NCBI RefSeq assembly: GCF_002218005.2
Contig: NZ_AP018679.1
Span: 62,001 to 126,000 of the forward strand
Length of the DNA stretch: 64,000 nucleotides
Origin: Vibrio algivorus
Lineage (GTDB): Bacteria; Pseudomonadota; Gammaproteobacteria; Enterobacterales; Vibrionaceae
Direction: 5' to 3'
Positions 53,547 to 62,820 of the stretch are shown one piece after another. The position numbers and the translations under genes are program-made. Numbering within the stretch: position 1 is the first letter of the stretch; the number at the start of each line of letters is the position of its first letter. A model generated the notes under the pieces. The model had not been told where the DNA came from and did not search any database. It saw only the letters and a program-made list of their open reading frames with translations.

Positions 53547-53559
53547 TGAATGAATTTCA
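53547..53559. promoter_or_regulatory. MetR-like site upstream of mesX
   Basis: TGAATGAATTTCA fits the LysR-type MetR consensus TGAA-N5-TTCA. It lies 135 bp before the mesX start, in the mesX-katG gap. MetR controls metE in enterobacteria, so control of this methionine synthase is plausible but unproven. Confidence 0.45.
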
Positions 53560-53596
53560 TGTTGGTGGAATGGGTGTATAAAAACAAGATAAACAA

Positions 53597-53624
53597 AAAT
53601 CCCCAACTCAATGAGCTGGGGATT
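53597..53624 (-). terminator. katG terminator
   Basis: AAATCCCCA-CTCA pairs with TGAG-TGGGGATTT, with TTTTTG following on the minus strand, about 40 bp downstream of katG. Confidence 0.8.
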
Positions 53625-53665
53625 TCATCATCTTAGATTAGGATTTCTTTGCCTTATTTAAGGGC

Positions 53666-55852
53666 TTATTTCAGGTCAAAGCGATCCAGTTCCATTACTT
53701 TAGTCCAAGTTTTCACGAAGTCTTTTACGAACTTCTCTTTAGCGTCAGAGCAAGCGTAAACTTCTACCACTGCACGTAGCTGAGAGTTTGAACCGAAGAC
53801 AAGGTCAGCACGGGTGGCTTTCCATTTCACTTCACCAGACTTACGATCAGTACCTTGGTACAGTTTTTTATCGTCGCCTGTGGCTTTCCACTCTGTTGAC
53901 ATGTCAAGCAAGTTCACGAAGAAGTCATTGCTTAATGTTTCTTCTTTATCGGTAAACACGCCGTACTCGGTTTGACCGTAGTTGGTGCCTAGAACACGCA
54001 GACCACCGATAAGTACCGTCATTTCTGGCGCGCTTAGAGTAAGAAGTTGTGCTTTGTCGATTAACTGGAACTCAGCAGGGGCTTTAGTTTTACCGCTGTC
54101 GTAGTTGCGGAAACCATCGGCAATTGGGTTCAAGTATTCGAATGATTCCACTTCAGTTTGCTCTTGAGTGGCATCGGCACGGCCTGCGTGGAACGGTACT
54201 TCAACGGTTACACCAGCATTTTTCGCTGCTTGTTCTACGGCAACGTTACCGGCGAGAACAATCAAATCAGCCAGAGATACTTGTTTACCACCGGTTGTTG
54301 TTTGGTTGAATTGCTCTTGAACTTCTTCCAGTTTAGCGAGCACTTTAGCCAGTTGTTCCGGTTGGTTCACTTCCCAATCTTTTTGCGGAGCAAGACGGAT
54401 ACGAGCACCGTTTACACCACCACGCATGTCTGAGCCACGGAAGCTAGATGCTGCTGCCCAAGCCGTGCTTGCAAGCTCAGAAATCGATAGGCCAGATGCT
54501 AGAACTTGTTTTTTCAGATCTGCTTCATCGGCTTTATCAATCAGAGGGTGTTTTACTTCTGGGATTGGATCTTGCCAAATCAAATCTTCTGCTGGTACTT
54601 CTTGGCCTAAGTAACGTGCTTTTGGCCCCATGTCGCGGTGCGTTAGTTTAAACCATGCACGAGCAAATGCTTCTTGGAATTCAAGAGGGTTGGCTAGGAA
54701 GCGACGTGAGATTTTTTCATACTCAGGATCGAAGCGTAGCGACAAGTCAGTGGTTAGCATAGTTGGTTTATGCTTTTTACCGGCTTCAAATGCATCTGGA
54801 ACACTCGCATCATCGGTTTTTGCAACCCATTGCCATGCACCTGCAGGGCTTTTCACAAGATCCCATTCATATTTGAATAGGTTATCTAGGAAGTAGTAGC
54901 TCCATTTAGTTGGTGTCTGAGTCCAAGTTACTTCAAGGCCAGAACCAATGGCATCACCAGCGACACCGGTACCAAATTTGTTGTGCCAACCAAAGCCTTG
55001 TGCTTCGATATCGGCCGCTTCTGGATCCGCACCGACATTCGCTGCATCGCCTGCACCGTGTGTTTTACCGAAGGTGTGACCACCTGCGATAAGCGCAACG
55101 GTTTCTTCATCGTCCATTGCCATACGAGCAAAAGTATCGCGGATGTCTTTAGCGGCAAGTAACGGATCGGGTTTACCGCCTGGCCCTTCTGGATTCACGT
55201 AGATCAAACCCATTTGTACTGCTGCAAGTGGATCGTCTAGATCACGGTCGCCAGTGTAGCGTTTGTCATCTTCAAGCCATGTAGTTTCTTGGCCCCAGTA
55301 TACGTCTTGCTCTGGTTCCCAAACGTCTTTACGACCGCCAGCAAAGCCAAAGGTTTTAAAGCCCATTGATTCTAGTGCAACGTTACCCGTTAGGATAAAT
55401 AAGTCAGCCCAAGAGATTTTTTTGCCATATTTTTGCTTGATAGGCCAAATCAGACGACGAGCTTTATCAAGGTTAACGTTATCTGGCCAGCTATTGAGAG
55501 GCGCAAAACGTTGTTGACCCGTACCGCCGCCGCCGCGACCATCTTGTACGCGGTAAGTACCTGCACTATGCCACGCCATACGAATGAATAATGGACCATA
55601 ATGGCCGAAGTCAGCTGGCCACCAATCTTGAGAATCGGTCATTAAGTCGTGCAGGTCTTTTTTAACAGCCTTAAGGTCTAGGCTTAGAAATTCTTTTTCA
55701 TAATCAAAATCTGGATCCATAGGGTCAGATTTTTGGCCTTGTTGATGAAGGATTGAAAGGTCAAGTTGGTTAGGCCACCAATCTTTATTTTGAGTTCCTG
55801 TTGCAGCTGTGTTGCCACTGTTGTGAAACGGGCATTTTGATTCACTAGACAT
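53666..55852 (-). CDS. katG: Catalase-peroxidase
   Basis: Heme enzyme removing hydrogen peroxide. Distal-pocket residues Arg91, Trp94 and His95 are seen in FIRMAWHSAGTYR, the Trp being part of the Met-Tyr-Trp adduct. The proximal heme ligand is in AGGHTFGKTHGAG. The duplicated C-terminal half (from about 440) is present. 728 residues without signal peptide, so cytoplasmic. Monocistronic. No clear OxyR site was recognised upstream. Confidence 0.96.
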   Translation of the reverse strand: MSSESKCPFHNSGNTAATGTQNKDWWPNQLDLSILHQQGQKSDPMDPDFDYEKEFLSLDLKAVKKDLHDLMTDSQDWWPADFGHYGPLFIRMAWHSAGTYRVQDGRGGGGTGQQRFAPLNSWPDNVNLDKARRLIWPIKQKYGKKISWADLFILTGNVALESMGFKTFGFAGGRKDVWEPEQDVYWGQETTWLEDDKRYTGDRDLDDPLAAVQMGLIYVNPEGPGGKPDPLLAAKDIRDTFARMAMDDEETVALIAGGHTFGKTHGAGDAANVGADPEAADIEAQGFGWHNKFGTGVAGDAIGSGLEVTWTQTPTKWSYYFLDNLFKYEWDLVKSPAGAWQWVAKTDDASVPDAFEAGKKHKPTMLTTDLSLRFDPEYEKISRRFLANPLEFQEAFARAWFKLTHRDMGPKARYLGQEVPAEDLIWQDPIPEVKHPLIDKADEADLKKQVLASGLSISELASTAWAAASSFRGSDMRGGVNGARIRLAPQKDWEVNQPEQLAKVLAKLEEVQEQFNQTTTGGKQVSLADLIVLAGNVAVEQAAKNAGVTVEVPFHAGRADATQEQTEVESFEYLNPIADGFRNYDSGKTKAPAEFQLIDKAQLLTLSAPEMTVLIGGLRVLGTNYGQTEYGVFTDKEETLSNDFFVNLLDMSTEWKATGDDKKLYQGTDRKSGEVKWKATRADLVFGSNSQLRAVVEVYACSDAKEKFVKDFVKTWTKVMELDRFDLK

Positions 55853-56075
55853 AGTGTGTCTCCCTGTGGGGTTTAATTGTAATAACGTTTTGTTAACTAA
55901 AAACTTACGCCAAATAACAGAACCTGACTAATCGATATTACCGATTCTATTAATAGGTATTTCCTTATTAATTCAAAGGTTAAATGAGTACAGCTTTTTT
56001 ATTTGTGATATTGGTTATTGATGTTGGTATAAATTAGCTACAATAGGGCATCTATTTCACATTTTGAGAAACTGA

Positions 56076-57275
56076 ATGTCATTTTCAACATTAGAATTAA
56101 GCCCTTTGATCCAGCAAGCGGTTGCTGAGCAAGGTTACGAGCAAGCAACCGAAATACAACGTAAAGCAATTCCTATCATTCTCGATGGACAAAACTTAAT
56201 CGCTGCTGCCCAAACCGGTACCGGTAAAACCGCCAGTTTTGTATTGCCAATATTACAGCGATTAAGTGCAGGTCAAACTCAGCGTAAAAAACGTATTCGA
56301 GCTTTAATTCTAGTGCCTACTCGCGAACTTGCTATCCAAGTTGATGAAAATATAAAAGCTTATGGTAAGCATTTGAATCTTAAATCAATGGCGATGTTCG
56401 GCGGGGTAGATTACGCACCACAGAAACAAGCGTTAATCGATGGAGTAGATATTCTGGTAGCAACCCCAGGCCGTTTGATCGATTTATACGGTCAGCATTC
56501 TGTGCATTTTGATGAAGTGGAAATGTTGGTGTTAGATGAAGCTGATCGCATGTTAGACATGGGCTTTATTGAAGATATTAATAAGATCTTAGCGCGCCTA
56601 CCGGAAAACATTCAGAACTTGTTATTTTCGGCAACGCTTTCTAACCCTGTGCGAGAGTTAGCCCGCACGGCAATTAGCGATCCTGAAGAAATCGTGATTG
56701 CGAAACATCAAGCATCGAAAGACTCGATTAACCAGTATCTAATTACGGTTGATAAAGATAGAAAGTCAGCCTTGTTGAGTTATTTATTGACTGAGCGAGA
56801 TTGGTCTCAAGTATTGATATTTATCGGTACCAAACATGGTGCGGCAAAGTTAGTTTCTCAATTAGAAAAACGTGGCATTGCAGCAGAAGCTATCCACAGT
56901 GGTCGTAATCAAGCATCTCGCGCGCGAGTATTAGAAGAGTTTAAACAAGGTAAAGTGAAATATTTAGTGGCGACAGGTGTTGCGGCGCGTGGTATTGATA
57001 TCGAGGATCTACCGTGTGTGATTAACTACGATATGCCGTTCCCCGCCGATGAGTATGTACACCGAATTGGCCGTACTGGCCGCGCAGGCGCCAAAGGCGA
57101 GGCGGTATCATTGGTCTCTCGTGATGACTTTAAAAACCTATGTATGATTGAAAGTCGCCTTGGGCATTTGATTAAACGTCAAACGGTGGAAGGCTTTACG
57201 CCAAACAAAGAAGTGCCGATTTCTATTTTAAATTATGTGCCTAAGCATAAGCGTGAGAATCGTAAGGAAAATTAA
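56076..57275 (+). CDS. DEAD-box ATP-dependent RNA helicase, RhlE-like
   Basis: Complete helicase core in 399 residues: Q motif region YEQATEIQRKAIP, AAQTGTGKT, VPTRELAIQV, TPGRLIDL, LDEADRMLDMGF, SATLS, ATGVAARGIDIEDLPCV and HRIGRTGRAGAKG. The C-terminal tail is short and basic, unlike the long tail of the helicase at 10274-11602. Sequence flavour is that of the RhlE group. Its target RNA is unknown. Confidence 0.88.
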   Translation: MSFSTLELSPLIQQAVAEQGYEQATEIQRKAIPIILDGQNLIAAAQTGTGKTASFVLPILQRLSAGQTQRKKRIRALILVPTRELAIQVDENIKAYGKHLNLKSMAMFGGVDYAPQKQALIDGVDILVATPGRLIDLYGQHSVHFDEVEMLVLDEADRMLDMGFIEDINKILARLPENIQNLLFSATLSNPVRELARTAISDPEEIVIAKHQASKDSINQYLITVDKDRKSALLSYLLTERDWSQVLIFIGTKHGAAKLVSQLEKRGIAAEAIHSGRNQASRARVLEEFKQGKVKYLVATGVAARGIDIEDLPCVINYDMPFPADEYVHRIGRTGRAGAKGEAVSLVSRDDFKNLCMIESRLGHLIKRQTVEGFTPNKEVPISILNYVPKHKRENRKEN

Positions 57276-57283
57276 AATATAAA

Positions 57284-57521
57284 TAACCTCAGCTGCGGAT
57301 AACTAGAAGTCACTCAATACAGCACTTTAGGCGTCTAACTTCGTTAAAATCAACGCAATAGGCCAGCTATTGACTTATGATTTTGCCTTGTTATCCATCC
57401 CAAATTGCAGCATTGAGAGAAAGTCATCAATCCTAGATGCCTGACAGATATTTTTATCTTTTGTATATCAGTGAGTTACTTGGGTATATTATTGTGACAC
57501 TCTTATCCGAAGCTGAGGTTA
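57284..57521. repeat. 238-bp MITE-like element (57276-57570 gap)
   Basis: The ends are inverted: TAACCTCAGCTGCGGATAA at the left and TTATCCGAAGCTGAGGTTA at the right. There is no coding capacity. The right-end motif recurs in diverged form at 10129-10148 (CTTATCC..GCCTGAGGTTAA). Inside, near 57478-57490, a TTACTTGGGTATAT stretch matches the terminus of the other repeat family. Confidence 0.7.
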
Positions 57522-57570
57522 AATACTTCTGGTTTATTTGAAGCGTTTATATTTACAGTAAGTGATATCA

Positions 57571-58065
57571 TCAGCTGTCGAGTACTGATTTCTTCATTTT
57601 AAAATTGGTCAGTACTTGTTCTCTCACTTCAACTTCTTGTTTTTTCTCGACTACAAATCCCAATCGCTCAAAAAACGGTTTTGCTGTTTTGCTGACATGA
57701 GAATACAGCGTATGGATATTTCGTTGCTTAGCAAGCTCTAAAATAGATTGCATCAGTGCTTTTCCCACACCACAACCTTGATACTGATGATGGCAGAAGA
57801 AATGATCAATCAGCCCGTCAGATTGCAAATCGGCATAACCAACAATCTTCCCATCTATCTCTGCAACCAAGGGGTTGAGTGTTTGCATATGCTGGGCCCA
57901 AACTTGCTCGTCATAATCACTCGGTGCCCATGCCGTAACTTGCGCTTGAGTGTAATCTTTGGTGTTAACCAGCCTAACGGTGTTGAAAAACAACTGACGT
58001 AAGATTTGGGCATCACTGACTTGATAGTGTCGAATATGGATGGTGGCGTTATTTATTTTGTTCAT
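57571..58065 (-). CDS. GNAT-family N-acetyltransferase
   Basis: A 164-residue acyltransferase. VAEIDGKIVGYADLQSDGLI is the central strand pair, HHQYQGCGVGKALMQSILEL the acetyl-CoA-binding Q/RxxGxG/A motif, and KTAKPFFERLGFVVEKKQEV the C-terminal motif. It resembles E. coli YafP-type GNATs. Substrate unknown. It starts 3 bp after the upstream gene, so it is probably co-transcribed with the next two entries. Confidence 0.82.
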   Translation of the reverse strand: MNKINNATIHIRHYQVSDAQILRQLFFNTVRLVNTKDYTQAQVTAWAPSDYDEQVWAQHMQTLNPLVAEIDGKIVGYADLQSDGLIDHFFCHHQYQGCGVGKALMQSILELAKQRNIHTLYSHVSKTAKPFFERLGFVVEKKQEVEVREQVLTNFKMKKSVLDS

Positions 58066-58068
58066 TGA

Positions 58069-58476
58069 CTAAAACCCTTCTACCGTTTCTCTAGCTAATC
58101 GGGCTTCGACTAACGTGCAATGGGTCTTTTCCATTAATTCACTTAACGTGATATCTGGTTGCTGCTTAATTAAGGTGGCTAATTGCTCGGCTTTCGAATC
58201 AAGCTTGTCATCTGGCTGAGCTAAGCCTTGTTGCAGCTTGCTGATCAGGTATTGGAACTTTAGCTCCGATTCATGCTGAAGCGTGTTTTGAAAGGTTTGC
58301 AGGTTGTCTCTTTCACCAATGATTTGCCAATTGCGTGAACGGCGGATGCGTTTTAATTCACAACCTAGGTGATGCGCTAATTGTTTGGCTTGCGCGTTAT
58401 GGTCTCCACCGATGCGATGGATCAGTGACGGCAGGGCAATGATGATGTGGTTTGGATTAACTTTCGCTTTCGCCAT
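58069..58476 (-). CDS. Ribosome-recycling-factor-like family protein (RRF_GI type)
   Basis: A 135-residue protein with an ALPSLIHRIGGDHNAQAKQL start and CELKRIRRSRNWQIIG, the pattern of a small proteobacterial family annotated as ribosome recycling factor family. The resemblance to true RRF is not evident to me. The C-terminal part (TLSELMEKTHCTLVEARLAR) looks like a helix-turn-helix-like segment. Function unknown. It lies between soxR and the GNAT gene. Confidence 0.6.
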   Translation of the reverse strand: MAKAKVNPNHIIIALPSLIHRIGGDHNAQAKQLAHHLGCELKRIRRSRNWQIIGERDNLQTFQNTLQHESELKFQYLISKLQQGLAQPDDKLDSKAEQLATLIKQQPDITLSELMEKTHCTLVEARLARETVEGF

Positions 58477-58494
58477 AAGTGTTTGTATTTATAT

Positions 58495-58938
58495 TCATTC
58501 AGATGTCGTTGGGATGATACTTAGTTTTGCGCCCGCCTGAGTCACAGGTTTGCTGTCTTCTGGATTATACAGCGCGCAGCTATCTAATGATAAACAACCG
58601 CAATTAATGCAACTGCCGAGTTGAGTTTGCAGCGTTTGCAATTGCTGGATCTTTTGTGTCAGTTGTTGCTGCCAATGGTTGGCTAAGGTTTCCCATTCGT
58701 CTTTTTTCGGCGCGCGATGCTTGGGTAAATAAGCAAGCTGGTCTGCGATTTCTTGCAAAGTCAGGCCAACATTTTGCGCCGCTTTGATCACGGCAATCCG
58801 GCGCAGAATTTGCCTTGGGTAGCGTCGCTGGTTGCCTGCATTACGGCTACTGTAGATAAGCCCTTTTTGTTCATAAAAATGTAAGGTTGCCACGCTAATC
58901 CCAGCACGCTTCGCCACTTGGCCCACACTCATGTCCAT
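58495..58938 (-). CDS. soxR: Redox-sensitive MerR-family regulator SoxR
   Basis: MerR-type helix-turn-helix SVGQVAKRAGISVATLHFYE with GLIYSSRNAGNQRRYPR, as in SoxR. The dimerisation helix is followed by the [2Fe-2S] cysteine cluster CINCGCLSLDSC. It senses redox-cycling compounds. The ATG at 58938 has AGGA nine bases upstream; the open frame extends to 58968 without support. A sox-like box lies just upstream. No soxS is seen. Confidence 0.9.
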   Translation of the reverse strand: MDMSVGQVAKRAGISVATLHFYEQKGLIYSSRNAGNQRRYPRQILRRIAVIKAAQNVGLTLQEIADQLAYLPKHRAPKKDEWETLANHWQQQLTQKIQQLQTLQTQLGSCINCGCLSLDSCALYNPEDSKPVTQAGAKLSIIPTTSE

Positions 58939-58962
58939 GTTGAATATTCCTTCTTCTTGAAA

Positions 58963-58980
58963 CCTCATTTTAACTTAAGG
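58963..58980. promoter_or_regulatory. SoxR-type operator (sox box) upstream of soxR
   Basis: CCTCATTTTAACTTAAGG matches the SoxR palindrome CCTCAAGTTAACTTGAGG at 15 of 18 positions. It lies 25 bp before the soxR start, suggesting autoregulation. Confidence 0.65.
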
Positions 58981-59021
58981 TATGCGGTATCACGAGGTTT
59001 ATGGTTTAAGAGCTTTATGAT

Positions 59022-59927
59022 TCACGATCTTTGTGTCGGATATGATTGAGCCATGTAGGCTTTGAGCGCTTGATTAAACACATTAACCTTGTGTTGTAGA
59101 TATTTTCTATGGCTGTATACCACGTTAACTGGGTAAGCGCCGAAATCGTAATCTGGTAATAATTGACTGAGTTTTCCCGACTTTATATAAGGATCCACCG
59201 CAAAATCAGGGCTGATGGTAAGCAGATTGGCATTGGCCGCTAAGGTCGCTGAAGCAAGCGCATTATTGACCGAAATGGTCGCTTGGATCGGAAAGCTAAA
59301 AGTTTCGCCTTGTTTAAAGCATTGTCTGAGTTTGGGACCTTTGTAGTTGCTATCAAATACAGCTGGCAGGTTCGATAATTGATGCGGATGATTAGGCAAG
59401 CCATATTGCGCAATAAACTGAGGTGAGGCGCAGACTTTCAATGTCATGTGGCCAACCGATACCGCAATTAAATCAGAATCTTGTAGGTGGCCAATGCGAA
59501 TCGCCAGATCGTAGCCTTCCGACACCAAATCCACAAAGCGATCATTGAGCACTACATCGATATTGAGATCCGGATGTTGCTTAATAAATTGCGCCACAAA
59601 AGGCATCAAAACACATTCGCCAAAAGTGGTCGGTGCGCTGATGCGTAATCGCCCCGCGACTTGTTGTTGATCGCTTTTTAGCCCAACTTCCACCATCGAA
59701 ATATCATCTAAAATTCGTTTGGCTTGCTCGTAATAGGCTCGTCCGGCATCGGTGAGTTGTAACCCGCGGGTGGAACGGTGGATGAGCCGAACTTCTAACG
59801 CATTTTCAAGTTGAGAAACATGGGTACTCATTAATGCTTTGGTCCTGCCTAAATGCTGCGCAGCTGCGGTGTAAGAGCCTTTTTCTGCCACGAACACAAA
59901 GCTATTCATTACGTTCAATTTATCCAT
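59022..59927 (-). CDS. LysR-family transcriptional regulator
   Basis: The helix-turn-helix (MNSFVFVAEKGSYTAAAQHL and STHVSQLENALEVRL) is followed by RSTRGLQLTDAGRAYYEQA and a substrate domain of the CrgA/AaeR-like group. 301 residues. It is divergent from the dioxygenase-DoxX pair at 60125-61448, which it probably regulates. It also reads towards soxR 84 bp away. Confidence 0.87.
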   Translation of the reverse strand: MDKLNVMNSFVFVAEKGSYTAAAQHLGRTKALMSTHVSQLENALEVRLIHRSTRGLQLTDAGRAYYEQAKRILDDISMVEVGLKSDQQQVAGRLRISAPTTFGECVLMPFVAQFIKQHPDLNIDVVLNDRFVDLVSEGYDLAIRIGHLQDSDLIAVSVGHMTLKVCASPQFIAQYGLPNHPHQLSNLPAVFDSNYKGPKLRQCFKQGETFSFPIQATISVNNALASATLAANANLLTISPDFAVDPYIKSGKLSQLLPDYDFGAYPVNVVYSHRKYLQHKVNVFNQALKAYMAQSYPTQRS

Positions 59928-60124
59928 GAGCTGGGCCTTTTTATTACCACTGTTAAAAATATCTAAACAATGCGTTCATTATTAGTCGTATTGTCAATAA
60001 AACGCAATAGATGCAAACTTCATATTAATGAAGCGGAAACGGAAACATAATCAAGCTGAGCAGCGAATAGGCGCGTTAGTCACGATGGATTCCGGTGAAC
60101 AAATCTAGGTAATGAGGAGCGGTT

Positions 60125-60904
60125 ATGAAATTAGCACCAGTGATGTTTGTAGGACATGGTTCGCCAATGTTTGCCATTGAAGCTAGTCATGCCCGTGAAT
60201 TACTAGATCAGCACCAAAGCGAATTTAACGCAGTAAAAGCGATTGTGGTGGTGTCGGCGCATTGGATGACCAACGGCTATACCGGCGTGACGTCTGATAA
60301 TGCACCACAAACGATTCATGATTTTGGCGGCTTTCCAACTGAGTTATACCAATTGCAATATCCGGTGGCAGGCAATCCAAGTTTAGCGCTTGAGATTGAA
60401 CAGCAGCTAGAGCAGGCCGGCTTTAACGTGCAGTTGCAGGCTGAGCGGGGCTTAGATCACGGCGCGTGGGTACCTTTAATGCATCTAGTGCCAAAGGCCG
60501 ATATTCCGGTGATTCAAGTGTCGATCAATTCATACTCGAGCGGTGAAGATGTGTATCGATTAGGGCAAACCTTAAGTCAACTGCGTGAGCAAGGTGTGGC
60601 GATTATCGGTTCAGGTTCGATTACTCATAACTTAGGCGACATTGTGAGAGATTCAAATCAAGCCGCTGATTACGTAGTGAGGTTTGAACAATGGGTGCGT
60701 GAGCAAATGACTAACCGAGATGGTAAAGCATTAATGAGCGCGCCTCAGTTACAACAAGATTTTTTCCGCGCCCATCCAACACATGAGCATTATTTGCCTT
60801 TGCTGGTGGCATTAGGGGCAAGCCAAATAAATGATGACTTTTCTGTCTTGAAAGGCGGGATCCAGCATCACGCTTTATCAATGGAATCGTATTTGTGGCA
60901 CTAG
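60125..60904 (+). CDS. DODA-type extradiol aromatic-ring-opening dioxygenase (YgiD-like)
   Basis: LigB-fold dioxygenase of 259 residues. PVMFVGHGSPMFAIE and VVVSAHWMTNGYTGVTS carry metal His ligands, and DHGAWVPLMHLVPKADIPV and SGSITHNLGDI the remaining conserved His residues. E. coli YgiD opens L-DOPA at the 4,5 position; the natural substrate here is unknown. AGGAG precedes the ATG. It is followed by a DoxX-family gene, a common pairing. Confidence 0.87.
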   Translation: MKLAPVMFVGHGSPMFAIEASHARELLDQHQSEFNAVKAIVVVSAHWMTNGYTGVTSDNAPQTIHDFGGFPTELYQLQYPVAGNPSLALEIEQQLEQAGFNVQLQAERGLDHGAWVPLMHLVPKADIPVIQVSINSYSSGEDVYRLGQTLSQLREQGVAIIGSGSITHNLGDIVRDSNQAADYVVRFEQWVREQMTNRDGKALMSAPQLQQDFFRAHPTHEHYLPLLVALGASQINDDFSVLKGGIQHHALSMESYLWH

Positions 60905-61004
60905 CTTCGATTGCTAACGCAACAATATTTTTTATTACAGCAATATGTTTAACAAGGTTATTTTTTACCACTATTTTAGTCAGATCATTCGAAAGGAAAT
61001 CATC

Positions 61005-61448
61005 ATGTCAGTTATTCAAAAAGTACTTCAATCTCCAGCAAGCTACGCGCCACTTATCTTACGTGTACCGACTGGCATTACCTTAATGGCGCATGGCTCG
61101 CAAAAATTATTCGGCTGGTTTGGCGGCGGCGGCCTAGAAGGGACTGGTCAGTTTATGTCGTCATTGGGCTTAGAGCCGGGTGTGTTAATGGCATTCTTAG
61201 CCGGTTCTGGTGAGTTCTTTGGTGGCCTGTTTTTATTGATTGGTTTACTGACTCGTCCATCAGCATTTGTGGTGGCGTTTACTATGCTGGTGGCGATCTT
61301 GTCAGTGCATATTAGTAACGGTTTATTCCTCGCCAACGGTGGCTACGAGTTTGGTTTAGCGTTATTAGCAATTGCGGTTTCTCTACTGGTTTCAGGTTCT
61401 GGCCGTATTGGTTTAGATAACCTACTAGCTGAGAAGTTTAAACGTTAA
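61005..61448 (+). CDS. DoxX-family membrane protein
   Basis: Inner-membrane protein of 147 residues with four hydrophobic segments and the DoxX landmarks LILRVPTGITLMAHGSQKLFG and GSGEFFGGLFLLIGLLTRP. The ATG at 61005 has AAGGAA nearby; the open frame starts at 60945 without support. DoxX proteins often accompany redox enzymes, here a dioxygenase and a LysR regulator. Terminated by a strong hairpin. Confidence 0.87.
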   Translation: MSVIQKVLQSPASYAPLILRVPTGITLMAHGSQKLFGWFGGGGLEGTGQFMSSLGLEPGVLMAFLAGSGEFFGGLFLLIGLLTRPSAFVVAFTMLVAILSVHISNGLFLANGGYEFGLALLAIAVSLLVSGSGRIGLDNLLAEKFKR

Positions 61449-61467
61449 TTAAGCGCTCATTCTTTAC

Positions 61468-61497
61468 AATGCCCAGTGGAAATACTGGGCATTTTTG
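61468..61497 (+). terminator. Terminator after the DoxX gene
   Basis: AATGCCCAGT and ACTGGGCATT pair around a 6-nt loop, followed by TTTTTG. Confidence 0.85.
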
Positions 61498-61604
61498 TAT
61501 CTTGTCTATTGACTGGAATGAGTACTGACAGTAAAGCAGTAGATTTAATTCTGAAGCGGATAATTTGTATTTATGATATTGCCGAGATGTGAAGAAGGCG
61601 TACA

Positions 61605-62792
61605 ATGGACGAATCTAATAATAGTCTGAGCTGGAACATGGAACTTACTCAAGCATTACAGCAAATCCAACCTTCTTATATTCGTGAAATTCTAATGGAC
61701 GCTCAAGCAGAAGGCGTTATTTCTTTGGCTGGCGGATTACCGGACGGAAATACTTTCCCGATTTCCTTAATGGATGAGTCGTTGACTTCATTGCCGCAAA
61801 AACCTGCGCTGTTCCAATATGGTCAAACTGCTGGTTATGGCCCATTGCTTGATTATTTTCGTACTCAGTTTTTACTTCCTGAACATCATGAATCATTAGT
61901 TTGTACGGGCTCTCAACAAGCTCTGGATTTAATCGCGCGTGCGTTTGTGAATTCAAATGACAAAGTGGTAATGGAAGCGCCAAGCTATCTAGGTGCATTG
62001 CAAGTATTTGGTTTAGCACAAGCCAATGTGATTAGTGTGTCACAACAAGCAGATGGCCCAAACCTTGCCGAGTTAGAAGCGTGTTTTGCTGAACAAGCGC
62101 CAAAATTGTTTTATGCCGTGCCTGATTTTCATAACCCGACTGGTGTGTCGTGGAGTTTGGAAGTTCGTCAAAAAGTAGCGAAATTGTGTCAACAATATGA
62201 TGTGACGTTAGTGGAAGATGTGCCATATCGTGAACTGCGTTTTATGGGAGAGATGTTGCCACTTGTGTCTAGCTTCTGCCCAGAAAGTGCATTAGTACTG
62301 CGTTCTTATTCAAAAATTGCTGCACCAGGCATGCGTATGGGCGTTGTAACCGGTAAAGCTGAGTGGATTGCACCGCTTGTGAAAGTAAAGCAATGCGCTG
62401 ATTTGCATTCAAGTATTCCAATGCAAGCGGTATTGCTTGATTTGTTAAATCATCAAGACTTTCCTACGCACTTAGAAACGTTGCGGGATATTTATCAAGA
62501 GCGTTACCAATGTTTGGCTGATCAACTGACCGCTAAATTGCCCCAAGGTTGTCACTTTCATCCAGTAGAAGGTGGTATGTTTATTTGGTTAACCTTACCA
62601 GAGTGCGATGACTTTACTTTGGCAAAAGCGGCTTTGAAAAATAAAGTCGCTGTGGTTCCTAGTTCTGTATTTTACAAGCAAGGTGAGAAGGTGACGCCAG
62701 CACTTCGCTTGAACTTTACCAATGCGACGACGGAGGAGTTAGTTGTAGCAGTCGATCGTTTAGTGGCAGTAATTAAAGCGGACTGTAAATAA
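61605..62792 (+). CDS. PLP-dependent class I/II aminotransferase
   Basis: A fold-type I enzyme of 395 residues. ISLAGGLPDGNTFP at the N-terminus, CTGSQQALDLIARAF, YAVPDFHNPTGVSW and LRSYSKIAAPGMRMGVV (PLP-binding Lys) are typical of the 2-aminoadipate/MocR-C-terminal group. There is no DNA-binding domain, so it is a metabolic enzyme. Amino donor unknown. Monocistronic with its own terminator. Confidence 0.87.
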   Translation: MDESNNSLSWNMELTQALQQIQPSYIREILMDAQAEGVISLAGGLPDGNTFPISLMDESLTSLPQKPALFQYGQTAGYGPLLDYFRTQFLLPEHHESLVCTGSQQALDLIARAFVNSNDKVVMEAPSYLGALQVFGLAQANVISVSQQADGPNLAELEACFAEQAPKLFYAVPDFHNPTGVSWSLEVRQKVAKLCQQYDVTLVEDVPYRELRFMGEMLPLVSSFCPESALVLRSYSKIAAPGMRMGVVTGKAEWIAPLVKVKQCADLHSSIPMQAVLLDLLNHQDFPTHLETLRDIYQERYQCLADQLTAKLPQGCHFHPVEGGMFIWLTLPECDDFTLAKAALKNKVAVVPSSVFYKQGEKVTPALRLNFTNATTEELVVAVDRLVAVIKADCK

Positions 62793-62820
62793 ACTTTAGA
62801 TCTAATTTCATGTCAAATTT

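Noticed and set aside
54124..55517. Several plus-strand frames inside katG
   Set aside because: All are antisense to a fully conserved katG and show no start signals or recognisable protein features.
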